From Ascaphus truei (Eukaryota; Chordata; Amphibia; Anura; Ascaphidae): a stretch of DNA of 64,000 bases. Every line of letters starts with the position of its first letter. Position 1 is the first letter of the stretch. Of the stretch, positions 13,266 through 25,099 are shown one piece after another. Where the stretch lies: positions 8,129,013 to 8,193,012 of the forward strand of contig CM071570.1 of the NCBI GenBank assembly GCA_036426205.1, in the 5' to 3' direction. A model generated the notes under the pieces. That model saw only the letters and a program-made list of their open reading frames with translations. It was not told the origin of the DNA and ran no database searches. The translations under genes and the position numbers were made by a program.

Positions 13266-14130
13266 TGAACATAGGGAATGCGAGGAGACGCGCATAGGGA
13301 ATAGGAGGAGACACTAAAAGAGAATAAAGACAAAAAACAGCGCACAACGCTCATAGTGTAATAAAGTTTAGTATCAAAAAAATGGTTCAAAAAAGGGTAA
13401 GAATTCTGCGTACATAAAGCCAAATCTTTAAAAGCATATCATGTAACAAGACATGTTACCAATGCTGGAACCTCTAATCATCTGGTCAGGAAACTCTAAT
13501 CATCTGGTCTCACGATGAAAGTCTTCTAATGATATCTCCCTCTCTGTGGTAGGTGACCCCACACTGATGGGCACAAAGGATCCTCCTCCGAGTGAGTGTA
13601 GTGTGAGGTCTACCCCCCGCTGAATAAGAGTAAATCCTCCCTGATGTCAAAAATCCAGCGGTATCGCCCTAATTTCCAGCCGAACTCCACCTAACAGCGT
13701 CACTCCCAGCATGACCCTGTGGTGTACATTAGGCAAATATATACAGGCAACTGCAGGTAGCAGTCCGGGTTAGGGAAACAGTCAGCGAATACTAGACTTC
13801 AGCCCAAATAGAACACTGATAGTACACGGCAAGGGAGAGTGACGTCACTGCACAGACGACACAAATGAAGCGCCCATAACAGAAGAAACCACAAACCCAT
13901 AATTAAGACTGCATGGCTGTAATAATGGTGCCAGAAGTCAGTAAATCAGCAGGTAACATCAGTAAAACCCTACGCATTTTGTAGCTTAAAACACAACGTC
14001 ATCAGGGATTAATTAGTGCAGAGTGCTCGTGTGGGATAAATACCCACTCATCCTCATGGACTGGGCAGACATAAGGGGTGTCCCCATCCAATCCAAGTTT
14101 AGCAGAGGGCTACAGCACAGCTGTTAGCAT
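13266..14130 (-). mobile_element. Penelope-like terminal repeat region, probable
   Basis: The start, near ACAACGCTCATAGTG (13342), is shared with the segment at 41575-42240 (ACAACGCTCATAAGTG). Both end in a cold-spot signature, here ACACAACGTCATCAGGGATT near 13990. Read on the minus strand this becomes AATCCCTGATGACGTTG, the CTGATGAAG...GAAACG type of motif I associate with frog Penelope-like elements. There is no protein. The family is an inference; the shared repeat with 41575-42240 is seen directly. Confidence 0.5.
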
Positions 14131-14227
14131 AATTACAGCCATTTAAATGCAACACATAATACAAATACATCATTCATATAAACATAAACAATTTTATACA
14201 CAAAATATCGGAAATGAGTGATAGCAG

Positions 14228-14362
14228 AGTGGGGGAGAGTGTGAAAGGAAAAAGGGGGAGTGAGGGAGAGGGTGTAAGAGGGGAGATAAATACATGAGAG
14301 TGAGGAGGTGTAAAAGAGGGGGGCTCCCAGGGCCGCCAACACGCTGGGGGGGGGGGGGGGGT
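14228..14362. repeat. Purine-rich GA tract ending in a G-run
   Basis: A degenerate GAGGGAG-type purine stretch is followed at about 14345-14361 by an uninterrupted run of G. Open frames on the minus strand rich in Pro/Ser/Leu are artefacts of this composition. Confidence 0.7.
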
Positions 14363-14432
14363 GAGGCCCGATGGAAACTCCTGAATCTCTGGAATATGTG
14401 TGACAATCCGTCCGTTTTTGCATTGAATTAAA

Positions 14433-14752
14433 GCAGGGGTCTCCGGAGCTGAACCCCATTTATTTCATCTCCAGGAGAACCCCTGCTACCAGATATATTT
14501 ACCCCCATAGGACTACTCGGCTAGCACGGTTCACATTATGGCGGAGTTTCAAAGCTCCCCATGCCCTGCGGGCCAACAGGAAGCCGTGAGGTCATTCGGT
14601 TCAACTTCCTATTGGCCCATGTGAAATGGGAACTTTAAACCATAGCTAACTCAGCCAGAGCAGATACTGCACCACCAACAGAGATAAGTATCTCTGAAAG
14701 CAGGGGTTCCTAGGAGCTAAAATAAATGGGGTTCAGCTTCGGAGACCCCTAG
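14433..14752. mobile_element. Foldback element with 55-bp inverted arms
   Basis: Left arm 14433-14488 and right arm 14699-14752 are inverted copies with only a few differences. Both contain TCTCCGGAGCTGAACCCC or its equivalent and end in GAACCCCTGCT. The 210-bp middle is GC-richer. Related single arms occur at 25118-25172 and 41500-41556, so this is a dispersed family and not a local hairpin. Confidence 0.8.
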
Positions 14753-15543
14753 TTTCAATCCTGTGTTTAAAAAATAAAAATAAAACAGCATGAATCACTC
14801 CTTTAAGTCAGAGGTATGTAGGTAAGAAATTAGTGTTAACTGGTGCCAGACAGGAATACAATATGAGTTCCCTTAAGGAAATGCTATAATTACACATTGC
14901 ATGATGGATAGATGACTGATCGCTTTGGGACAGTATGTAGATTTGCAATACATTTTAATGCTCGAGTCTGTAACAGAATTAGTACAGTATGACCTTCTCA
15001 CAATGTCTGAGCCAGAACGTCTTGCTAAAAACTTCTCTCTTTTGAAAAAGGACAAGGTCAGATTTTCGGAATGAATAGTAAATAAAAACTTTGAAAAAAA
15101 AAAGTTTGATTGTCATAATAATCAAACTCAACTTTAACCCTTTGAGTGTCGGATGGGAAGCAGAACAAGAGTGCCAGAATCCGAATGGTACATTGTGACA
15201 TCACAGATAACGCAAATGAAAGTGGAGGAGTATTTTGCTTCTGTTCTTCCGAAAATATTAAATTTGTGCTCAACACGATCTTCCCCAGCCAACAATTAAA
15301 AGGCCTGTGACATACAGTTATAGTAAAAAAAAAAAAAAAAAAAAATTATATATATATATCAGAATATTCCATCACAAAATGTCCACATATATATATATTT
15401 TAATTGTTCTTATTCCATATGCTGCCATTTTTCATGTGATGTAGACTAGCTAATGTATCAAGATTCTGTTTTAAAGTGTATTTATTTTTTTGCAGTTAAT
15501 GAAATGTACAGTAATATGTTAAAAATTATGTTCTTTGTCTCCT

Positions 15544-16035
15544 AGGGCCTCATGCAGAGAGCAGCGTTATCGGGAAAAGCGCCATTTTTTGGCAAAATCT
15601 GCCTTTAGAAAGGCAGGTAATGGCGAGTTTTGAAACAAGCGCCATTTTTTATTTTTTTTTTGAAAATCTCGCCGCGCGGCTGGCGAGAACCTAAATCTCT
15701 CCAGTGTTAAAAACGTCCGTATTCAGAAAGGCGCGATCGCCATCTAGCGGCTGTTTGCGCCAACAAAATGGCGCGATTTTCAACATTTACCTCCGCCAAC
15801 AAAAGTTGGCAAGAAGCTGGAGCTCGGCGGCCGGTGGGGAAAAAAAAAAAAAAACGCGATTTTTTTACAACAAGTTTCAACAGCGCGCATATCGCCGGTT
15901 GAAACTCTCCATATGCAGACATGATTTTAAATGCAGTTTTATGACCTTTCTGCATATGGAGATTAAATCACTCCAAAAAGGTACTATTTATTACTATCTC
16001 CAATTAATTCCACCGCTGCTCTCTGCATAGGCCCC
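15544..16035. mobile_element. MITE with GGGCCTATGCAGAGAGCAGCG-type ends, Harbinger-like
   Basis: The left end reads AGGGCCTCATGCAGAGAGCA and the inverted right end GGGGCCTATGCAGAGAGCAG, about 22 bp of near-identity. The flanks are CTA on the left and TTA on the right, roughly the 3-bp TWA target of PIF/Harbinger elements. The interior holds CpG-rich motifs (GGCGCGATCGCCATC, AATGGCGCGATTT) and A-runs. No transposase is present. Superfamily is inferred from the GGGC start and TWA-like flank. Confidence 0.7.
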
Positions 16036-16380
16036 TTAGTGTCTATTCATACAAATATTGCCAATGCAAATGTATTCAAATAATTTATGTGCATATTTCT
16101 CAGGTATTTCCTTCCCAGCTGTCTTCATATTTATGTTGTTACTGTATTCTACAGTATTTATCTCTCTCTCTCTCTTTCATTGTTCTCCAGCCAAAGCCCT
16201 ATTTCTCTTACCTAATGGAGGCAAGATTTCCGGCCATGACTTCTGGGTGATAAGTAAACTTACAGCTTAATGAATAACGGGTGATTTTAACATTTTTTGC
16301 CTAACTTGTATATAAAATTGGCCTATTGCACAGAATTGCACAACTGAAACCTTATTGTGTCACAAAACAGCCAGTATCTA

Positions 16381-17666
16381 CAGAAGGAAAGAGTAGGGGG
16401 GAGGAAGAAGGTGGGAAGGGGAAGGAATATGATGCAGGGGGGGAGAAAAGAGAAGGAGGAAAGATGGAGGAGTGGTTAAGGAAGGAAGGATCAGAGGAAA
16501 GGAGTCGCGGTAAGAGCGAGGGATGGAAAGGAGGGGGAAAGATGGGGGAAAGATGGGGGAGGTGAAGGAGTGGTTTGGAAGATGGGGGAGAAGAAGGAGG
16601 CAGGAGAGAAGGCCGATGGGTGGAGAATGAATGAGGAGGTGAGGCAAGGAGGGAAGGAGGAGGAAAGGAAGGAAGAAAGGTGGGGAAGTAACGAGTTGGG
16701 GGAGAGGAAGGAGGGAGAAGGTGGAGGGGAAGAATGGAGGAGGAAGGAAGGAATAGGGGAAAAGAAGGAGGGGAGGATGAAAGAGGATGGGGAAGGAAGG
16801 AAGAGGGAGAAGGAAGGGGGAGATGGAAAAAAGAAGTATGGAAGGAAGAAGTAAGGGGGAAGGAAGGGCGGATGTAAAGAGAGGATGATTGGGAGGTGAA
16901 GGAAGGAGTAAAGAAGGGAAGGAAGGGGAAGAAAGGAGGAGGGAGAAGAGAAAAAAAGAAGGAGTAGGAGGAAAGGAAGGTAGAAGGTAAAGGGAGTAGG
17001 GGAGAAGGAAGGAGGAGCGGGAGGGGAGAGGGGAGGAAGGGGGAAGGAAGGAGGAACAGGGGAAATGAAGGAGGGGGAGGCAGGAAGGAGGAATGGGGAA
17101 GGAAGGAAGGAAGGTGGGGGAAGGAAGGATGGAGATTGGGGAAAGGATGGAGAAGGGGAAAGGAAATTCATAGGAGGGAAGGCAGAGGAGGAGAAGTGGA
17201 AGGAGGAGAAGGGGAAAGGAAAGAGGAGGGGAAGTAAGGAAAAGGAGGAAGGGGAATAAGAAATGGAGGAAGGGGAGGTAGGAAAGAAGGAGGGGAAGGG
17301 AAGGAGGGTTATGGAAGACAGGTGGAGGGGAAGGAAGGTGGGGGAAGGAGGTATGGAGGATGGGAGAAAGGATGGAGAAGGGGAAAGGAAATTCATAGGA
17401 GGGATGGCAGAGGAGGGGGAGTGGAAGGTGGGGGAGAAGGGGGAAAGGAAAGAGGAGGGGGAAAGGAAGGAAAAGGAGGAAGGGGAATACAGTATGGAAC
17501 GGAGCAGGAGGAGGGGATAGGAAAGAAGGAGGGGAGGAAAGGAGGGGAAAGAGGGAGGAGGGGAAGGAGGGGTATGGAAGATTGGTGCAGGTAAAGGAAG
17601 GAGGGGAAAAGAAGGAGGGGAGGAGAGGAATGAAGGAAGGAAGAGGAGGAAGGAAGGGGAAGGAAT
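16381..17666. repeat. 1.3-kb polypurine tract, GGAAGGAGG type
   Basis: The plus strand is almost purely A and G for nearly 1.3 kb, built from degenerate GGAAGGAGGGGAA modules. A longer module recurs: AGGGGAAAGGAAATTCATAG occurs near 17153 and again near 17377, about 225 bp apart. The long open frames on both strands (Ser/Pro/Phe-rich on minus, Gly/Glu/Lys/Arg-rich on plus) are composition artefacts. Confidence 0.95.
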
Positions 17667-18164
17667 AATTAGGAATAGGTATGCAGCTAACTTTTTTGTT
17701 TTTGGTTTATAAGTATAAACATTTTAATATCTACAGACTTATCTTTTAACCTGAATAATATAATACTGGAGCAAACTATCGATAATGGTGCATGTATTAT
17801 TAACATGTTTTGTGTGTTTATTTAAAGCCTGTTCCAAATCTTGAGTATTTTCCCCTATCAATAGACTAAATACAGCTGTCTGCAAGCTAAGAACTAAATA
17901 AAATGAATCTGCAAAGTCTGACCTTTTAGATGGCACTAACAAAGCTTCAGTTTATAGGGGCAGCTCAGACCTGTGCAAACAGTAGTTGGTGATAGTCACA
18001 AATTATAAAACATTTCAGTTAGTGTCTCTATGCAAAATCTCAATTTGACACGATTTTCTGACCATCACACCTGTCTATCAAAAGCATGTAATGAAATTAA
18101 CTTGAATACAAGTTGGTGAATGCAAAGAAGTACACATTATTATTATTATTATTATTTAACAAAT
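17667..18164. other. Unassigned DNA with short (ATT)n
   Basis: An ATT trinucleotide run occurs at about 18138-18157. No gene or element boundary is evident. Confidence 0.4.
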
Positions 18165-18330
18165 AAAAATAACACTTGTGGGTATATTTGCATGTCTCAG
18201 ACAGGTCTGCAGTCCTGTATTTCCCTATTATCGCTGGGCAAATAGTGCTTCCATGGCAGCCAGGGATTCTGGGTAATGACATGCAAATTAGCACTCACAG
18301 TGAGTCACTTTTTACTTCTTATCAATTTTA
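18165..18330 (+). mobile_element. Fragment of the TTTGCATGTC foldback MITE family
   Basis: The segment carries TTTGCATGTCTCAGACAGG, then GGATTCTGGGTAATGACATG and GCAAATTAGCACTCACAG. These match in order the arm of the complete element at 45473-45899. Only one arm is present. An AT dinucleotide run follows at about 18333-18347. Confidence 0.75.
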
Positions 18331-19309
18331 CTATATATATATATATACATCCGCTTCTTGTGACTTTGGGCTAGTTAAAGTGTTTAGCTGTGTCTTAGCT
18401 ACATTCATTTGAGTTTTTTGGATCAACAGTATTTGTTTGTGAAGATTCATTGAACAATACCTGTGAATTAACTTTCTATTTCCATGTGGGATCAGTCTCC
18501 TCCTATTTTTTTTAACTCAAATACTTACGTTTTTTAGAGCTTCAAATATTGGGACTATGAGTTGAGACACAATAAAAATAACCTGGCACAATAACTTAAT
18601 GAATTACCATTGGATTGTTATAGTGACTTGTACTTCGTTATTATAAATAAAACTTGAAGTTCTCAGTTTTTCCTTTTAAGGATTAAGTAGACATAGAATA
18701 CAGTATATAACCATCAAGTAAATATTGCTAATGAAAAGGCTATTAGAAAATGTACTATTTAGTGTTGTCAGGGAGGTAAAATGCAACACTGCATTGTATG
18801 TAACAAGAGGAGAAGGAGCATGTGGATAGCTGAGCATAGGAGTATAGTTCAATGTCAAGTACATACTCAAAAACAACTCGCAGGTCGTGAAGCACTCTTG
18901 AATCTATGTACTATTTAGCATAATAAGGAAAGCTAGACTAATAATTATTGAATAAAAGGAACATAAACTAATGTGCTGGTATGTAAAATGCATAAAGAAT
19001 ATAATTATCCCCAGAGTGTAATATATACTGTGCAGAAGGAGCAGAGAAGAAATTATGATATTTTTATTCTTACTTGAGGAAACAAATATATAGGGGAACA
19101 CTATGCAGTTATGACAGTGGGAGCAGTATGTTGCTAAATTTGACTTTATAAACTACTGCTATTCATCACTTTTCTGCAGTGTACAGTAGCAGATGCATAC
19201 ATTGTATAAACACACTGACGGACAGCACTCTAGACCAAAATAGTATTGATAATGTGCAGTGTGCGCGGAGCGAAGTGGGACCAAACAACCCCACTGCAAA
19301 TCATAGAAT
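18331..19309. other. Unassigned AT-rich DNA
   Basis: No coding potential or repeat boundary is visible apart from the AT run at the left edge. Confidence 0.4.
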
Positions 19310-19431
19310 CCCCAGAGTAGGCTCCAGCACACTTAAGATAGATAGAAAAATGTAGAGAGTCTCAGAATAAGCTTATTCTGAGACTCTACATTTTTCTATC
19401 TATCTTAAGTGTGCTGGAGCCTACTCTGGGG
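19310..19431. repeat. 122-bp spacerless palindrome
   Basis: The two halves are reverse complements over about 60 bp each, from CCCCAGAGTAGGCTCCAGCA to its inverse. They meet at AATAAGCTTATT with no loop. The only difference I see is a 2-bp AG insertion in the left half (TAGAGAGTCTC against TAGAGTCTC). Near-identity implies a recent origin. The flanks do not show a clear target duplication. Confidence 0.93.
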
Positions 19432-20428
19432 TTTAAATGCATACATTGTCGTGGGACTGCATTGACTAGTTCGGGGTTGCAAAATCACAGATGCCACGTG
19501 AAAGCACTAGGGGGAACTTGAGACTTAAAAGAATGAAACAATATCGTTGGCAGACTAAAGCCTGTAAATGATTGTGTTGATGAAAACAACCCCTCTCTTG
19601 GTTTCCCTCCATATTCACCTCCGCTATAACTACAAGCCTCTCTTGCCTATCTAGGACAGATGAAACCCCTACTCTCTGCAACTCCTTCTCTGGCACCTGC
19701 GGATAGACCCATAAATGTATCCTGGCCTTATCACAGGCAAGACCAAAGTCACCCACACTCTATTCCTACACATTAACATTTCTCTCTGAGTTGTGATCAG
19801 ATATAGTATCTGATATATTACTAAATAGAAGTGTCACATTAAATTGCTATTGGATAAACAGCAATGGGTCTCACTAGACATCCCCAGAGCTCTTTAACCT
19901 CATGGCTCATAACATACTGTTATCAAAATCAGGAGAGGAAATTATAGTCCCCGAGTTTAAAGCAAATCCACAAAGCTAATTAAAAATGGTAATTATTGAT
20001 TTCATTAGCATAGGCTTAACTGCATGCTACATAGTTACATAGTTACATATATACATGCTAGATGCCAATAAAGAATCTCTGTGAACCTGGACCCCTGTGG
20101 TTTAGTCTGAAGTGCAGCCATTTCTACATAGGGTGTTAGTCAGTGCTATTGTTTCATGAACAAAGTCCTATATTTAATTTATTCACAACAAAACACCATA
20201 TTTAGTCATCTCTGGCACAATACTGCAGCCTATGCCAAAGGTAGAAGGATGTAGAGTGAACCCATGAAATAAAGATTAGTAAGTTTAGCTACATTAATAT
20301 GCCCTGTCAAATGATGATGTGAACTACTGTATAAAGGACATTTACATTTATAAGTAAAGCAATCAATGGGGTGCAATGTGAAAGGTAAAATCAGACAAAC
20401 CAAAAGAGTTTCATTTATTAGAAATAAT
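19432..20428. other. Unassigned DNA
   Basis: No gene or RNA is seen. ACATAGTTACATAGTTACAT at about 20030-20049 is a short tandem that often occurs as a spacer repeat in amphibian DNA. Confidence 0.4.
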
Positions 20429-20972
20429 GTCTATGGTCGTTGATAAATGGAGGAAAACGATGCACAGAATATCTATGGTCGTTAATAAATTGTGGAAAAC
20501 GATGCACAGAATATCTATGGTCGTTGATAAATTGTGGAAAACGATGCACAGAATATCTATGGTCGTTGATAAATTGTGGAAAATGATGCACAGAATATCT
20601 ATGGTCGTTGATAAATTGAGGAAAACGATGCACAGAATATCTATGGTCGTTGATATCTATGGTCGTTGATAAATTGAGGAAAACGATGCACAGAATATCT
20701 ATGGCCGTTGATATCTATGGTCGTTGATAAATTGAGGAAAACGATGCACAGAATATCTATGGTCGTTGATAAATTGTGGAAAACGATGCACAGAATATCT
20801 ATGGTCGTTGATATCTATGGTCGTTGATAAATTGAGGAAAACGATGCACAGAATATATATGGTCGTTGATAAATTGTGGAAAACGATGCACAGAATATCT
20901 ATGGTCGTTGATATCTATGGTCGTTGATAAATTGAGGAAAACGATGCACAGAACATCTGTGGTCGTTGATAA
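20429..20972. repeat. 42-bp minisatellite, about 12 copies
   Basis: The unit is ATGGTCGTTGATAAATTG followed by AGGAAAACGATGCACAGAAT and a short tail. From about 20645 onward four copies carry an extra 18-bp block (GATATCTATGGTCGTT) that duplicates the unit start, giving a higher-order pattern. Because 42 is a multiple of three, both strands stay open and spell 14-residue repeats, MVVDKLWKTMHRIS on plus and HRFPQFINDHRYSV on minus. I see no start context or flanking coding sequence to suggest translation. Confidence 0.93.
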
Positions 20973-21016
20973 GGTTTTTTTTAACATTGTTCTTCATTAT
21001 AAATTGAAGATTTATA

Positions 21017-21746
21017 GGGCCATATTTACTAAGCAATGTTCTGCCATAAAACACCTCCCAGCGCTGGAAGGCACCGTACAGTTCATTCAAGTCAAAAGAC
21101 TTTAAGGCTTGCCGGCGGCGCGTGCAAGTTACTGCGCCGCGATCTGCAGCTAACTTTTTTTGGCATGGGGGAGGGGCGTGGCCAAAACGGGTCGGGTGGG
21201 CGCGGCAATGACAGGGGGGCGAGGCTGTCTGATGGCTGTAGCAATGAGAGAGGGAGAGAGTTAACTGGTGTAAGTGGTAGATTTGTACAAGCCGGCAAGC
21301 AGCTCCCCTCCTCTCCTCCTCCCCACCTCCCCAGCACACAGCACGGACAGCCTGCGAAACGGGCACCGGAGTGGGGAGGGAGGGAATGCTTCCATGCTAC
21401 ACAGAGGACAGTGCAGATTTCGAATCGCAGGCATGGGTAAACATACACACAAACATACACACTCAGACTTCCCTCCCGTAGCTCCAGACAGTTCCCCTCC
21501 TCCCCAGCTCACTGCCACACAACGAGACGCATCACCGCTGCAAAACACCAGAGCCTTGTAGCTCTGGCCGGTTGACGCGTCACAGCACGTAGTGAGCCAC
21601 GTCGGAAGGAGGCAGCGGGAACAAGCAGACTGGAGGTAAGAGGCTGGTGGCCCGTGCGCACGCGGCCGAACACAGCGGGTCCACGGCCTAAGGTGTTTCT
21701 CAGCCCCTGAAGGTGATGTTGTAAGAGAGCTTACTAAATATGGGGC
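21017..21746. mobile_element. CpG-rich MITE with GGGCCATATTTACTAAGC ends
   Basis: The left end GGGCCATATTTACTAAGC and inverted right end GCCCCATATTTAGTAAGC form a short terminal inverted repeat. The 730-bp body is far richer in G, C and CpG than its surroundings, with CGGCGGCGCG, GGGGCGTGGCC and GTTGACGCGTCACAGCACG. Proline-rich open frames within it are composition effects. It carries no transposase. The ends resemble a widespread frog MITE family. Confidence 0.65.
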
Positions 21747-22210
21747 ATAACCTCTTGAAATATTGACATATTGTCATTATACAGGTTTGATAATAGGTGC
21801 ACAATTAGTAAATATGATGCAGTGTTAATAAAAGCAGGATCCAATAGAGAACAGAATTTAGTCATTAGTAAAGAAGATTATGCATCAGTCTCTCATTTGT
21901 AAAAATGTGGTGCAAATAATATTACCAGATCAAAGAAAAAAAGAAAGAACACTGCTACATTGTTTCCTTTGATTTCCTTTGACAACATTTTCGACTCGGG
22001 AGACCTTGGCATATAACCACAATATATTCTGGCTGCAAAACTGGGCAAAACCACAGTGATTTAAACAAAAATAAATTCTCCCAGAATTCTGGCATGGTGT
22101 GTGTCCCCTTGTTTGCATAAGAAAGACTTGGATTAATATCTCTTATACATGTAATTTATTACATGCAGTAATTTCAAATGACTGCAGGGGACGTATTTGC
22201 AGTAAGTTAA
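21747..22210. other. Unassigned DNA
   Basis: No feature is recognised in this AT-rich stretch. It may include decayed parts of the LTR whose end follows. Confidence 0.35.
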
Positions 22211-22401
22211 CTATAGCAAAAAGATGCAGGTGTGTATAGGCAAGGCCCCAAAAGCCTGTCCTGACCTCCCCTATAACACCATGCAGGAGGCTCAGGGCCA
22301 CTGTTTATCAGCAGGTATGAACCACACTACCATGTGTAACCAGTGTAGCTTTCCCCATAATAGACCCTATATGAGATTGGGTGGGGGAAACAGGGTTACA
22401 T
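22211..22401 (+). mobile_element. LTR 3'-end fragment, same family as 49254-50267
   Basis: The order CTCAGGGCCACTG, CAGGTATGAACCACAC, CATGTGTAA and a final GGGTGGGGGAAACAGGGTTACA corresponds to the last 120 bp of the complete LTR at 49254-50267. That LTR also ends AGCAGGGTTACA. The 5' part was not recognised. A TA/CA microsatellite follows directly. Confidence 0.6.
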
Positions 22402-23963
22402 ATATATATATACACACAAAAGACGGGGTGCCCAATGCTACATCCAATTGACAAAACATATAAAGTAATAAGTATAAAGTTTAAATACTTCAATAATAAT
22501 AATAATATTTACTTGGTTATTTAGTTAAACCTTTTGGCCAAAGCGTCATAAGCCTGCATACCATGTCAAGATAAACCAAAATTAATGCAGGTCCTAACAC
22601 TAAACTGTGAACCCTTCCTTTTACCTCTATATGAGGGGAAGCAACCACAGTGAGTCCTGTCCTTTCAGCAAAATGCTAGAACCTCCCAAGTTAAAAAGGT
22701 GGGGAGGGGTGAGCTCTGGGAGGGGGGGTCACTTACCGCCAAGCAACTGTTGCCAGTCAGGAACTAAATTAGCACACACATTCCCAGCACGCTCTAACTC
22801 CAACAAGCTCGCGCTCGTAGCAGCCCTAAGAGCCAAAATCCAACGCTAACCGGGATTGGAAGGTTGAGATGGAAGAGAGAAGTAGATTACACATGCTCTT
22901 TCATTTGTTAATGCGTGTTTCCTCTTACTTGTTACAAGGTAAAAGAAAAGGTTCCTGTAAGTTTCCCCCATCTCCTGACCTCTCCATACAACGAATCACT
23001 GTCTGACAAGGTCACAAGCAGAAAGAGCACAGGGCAACATATACAAGCTATTTCCTCTGTGCAGTTGCAAGGAGTAAAACAAAACGATGTGTGACCTTTG
23101 TTGTAAAACGACCATACCCTGATGGACAGAGTATGAAAATACTATAATAAAAGGTCTTCTTTTCACAAAGGGCAAACGAACATAGCTCAGAGGTATTGAA
23201 GGTAAAATGTCCATGTATGCCATTTACTTATCACGTGAAATTCACTATAATAATAATAATAATAATATTTCATACAGCGTTTTCTCCCAATGGGAATCTA
23301 TGTGAGCCACAATTATTGTACGGTGCGCGGTACCTGGCACATAGGAATTATTACAGACACTATTATATGCTACAGTATAAAAGACAGCATAAATTGGTCT
23401 GATAGTTATTTATAGTTGATCATTATTTTTTTTGCACATATTATTTATTACTTTTTATTACTACTAAAAGGGTTTTCTTCATTTTACATTTGTAGTGTTG
23501 TTTTGTGATTGAACATACAACAAAAATGACAAATACAGTTGTTAGTTACGGAGGTGAAAAGAGCACTTCAATGTTCCATATACTGCAGAGCATCATATCA
23601 AATTGTTAATTACAAAAATATTTACTCTTCTGTGTCCATAATCAAGTCATGGTTACCAAAGAGACAAGATCGTGTATCATATGAATACTGATTAGGCAAC
23701 TGAATTAATGCAGTAGGCAAGTTGGCTAAATTTGACAATTAAAATATTCATTAGATGTTAGCCAATGTACGACTGTAGAGTTTTACATGGATACAGAACG
23801 CATTTCTATCTCTCAAAAATGCACTATGGGGATTGAAACTGCAATAGTGCAAATCGGGTCACACAGAAAATACTATTGACTTCAGTGGAGTTTTGATGTG
23901 ATTGTTCACTGATCGGCTCCATCATAGTTTAATGAATATTCCCCTAAGAGTGGAGGTTAAAAC
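22402..23963. other. Unassigned DNA with short microsatellites
   Basis: TA/CA repeats at about 22400-22420, AAT runs at about 22491-22507 and ATA runs at about 23250-23269 are present. GC-richer DNA at 22600-22860, with GGGGAGGGGTGAGCTCTGGG, looks like part of an unidentified repeat. No gene is visible. Confidence 0.4.
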
Positions 23964-24052
23964 ACACACACGTATACACACACGTATACACACACGTATA
24001 CACACACGTATACACACACGTATACACACACGTATACACACACGTATACACC
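23964..24052. repeat. Microsatellite (ACGTATACACAC)n
   Basis: About seven perfect copies of a 12-bp unit run in tandem. The open frames made of HTRI or RVCI repeats are artefacts. Confidence 0.95.
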
Positions 24053-24217
24053 AGTATAAATTAAGCACTTTGCCTTTATGCTGTTTATAAAACCAAATAT
24101 GTTTGTGTACGTGTGCATGTATGTAAATGTTTATATACATGTGTATATGTACTGTACTGATTTCTACTACTAATTAAATAGACCCATACTGCACGTTGTA
24201 TTAATCTTAATATGCTC

Positions 24218-24301
24218 CTTAGGGGGTTATTAATTAATTAGTGCTGATCAAGGCACTATCTCACAAAACACCCTTCCCGAATTAATGAATAACTCCCTAA
24301 G
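24218..24301. mobile_element. Short foldback element, 84 bp
   Basis: CTTAGGGGGTTATTAATTAA on the left pairs with AATTAATGAATAACTCCCTA on the right with two or three mismatches. About 35 bp separate the arms. It may be a very short MITE or the paired ends of a deleted one. Confidence 0.55.
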
Positions 24302-25099
24302 TAACTTGCTCTCTTTTGGGAGTCTTTAAAATGAAATATCCAGGCTGTACAGGTGTATACATGTAATATATCATTAATTATTAACAGAGCCGTTTATTTT
24401 CTTCATTATGCTATGGGGTTTTGTTTGTGTAGTCTCTGTGCCTGTATTCATATGCATGGACATTTTTAAATGCAAACATTCCTAATTGTAAATTTGATAT
24501 TTAATGATATGAGCATCTTATATTTGCTGGCCTTTTCTATTTTTGATTGCATTTTTACACAAGAGATTCCAGGATCTGCATAGAATGAGATTTAGTTCCT
24601 GTGTGGGAAGTATTTAAACAGGTGTAATGATGACTGGTGATGGTTTGCTTTTAAAAAGCAATAGAGCATGAAATAGCTGTCATTATGAAGGCTTCCTTAT
24701 ATACTTCTGTACTATAGCTGCCGCTGGTAGGAATTAATAGATTTTGTATAATTGTTTCCAATATTCACTATTTACAGTTGAATGCTGTAGATTTGAAAGG
24801 ATATTGGTACAGATATATACTGGTATACAATGATGATCCCTAGAGATCAGAAAGATCCTCCTAAATGTTGCACTCAGAGTGCTATAGTATAATATTTGAG
24901 GACAACAGTGGTACCACAGTTATTTACTGTGTTGGCTGTCAGATAGACTTAGGATCAATTGATATGTTAAAAACCAAAATAATAAAATGTTATTTCATCA
25001 AAAAATCAAGTGACTCAATGTGTGTTATTATTTACAGTGAAAGAAATGTGACGAGGGACATTTAAACATAGCGGAGAGACCGGCACCACATACCAGGCC

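Noticed and set aside
16491..17396. A 301-codon minus-strand open frame rich in Ser, Pro, Phe and Leu
   Set aside because: It is the complement of the polypurine tract; the residues follow from TTCC/CCTTCC repeats, and there is no domain or start context.
20429..20669. A 14-residue repeat protein MVVDKLWKTMHRIS
   Set aside because: The unit length happens to be 42 bp; both strands are open, no flanking coding sequence or splice sites are seen.
20429..20972. CRISPR-like array
   Set aside because: The repeats are contiguous with no unique spacers, and the sequence context is vertebrate.
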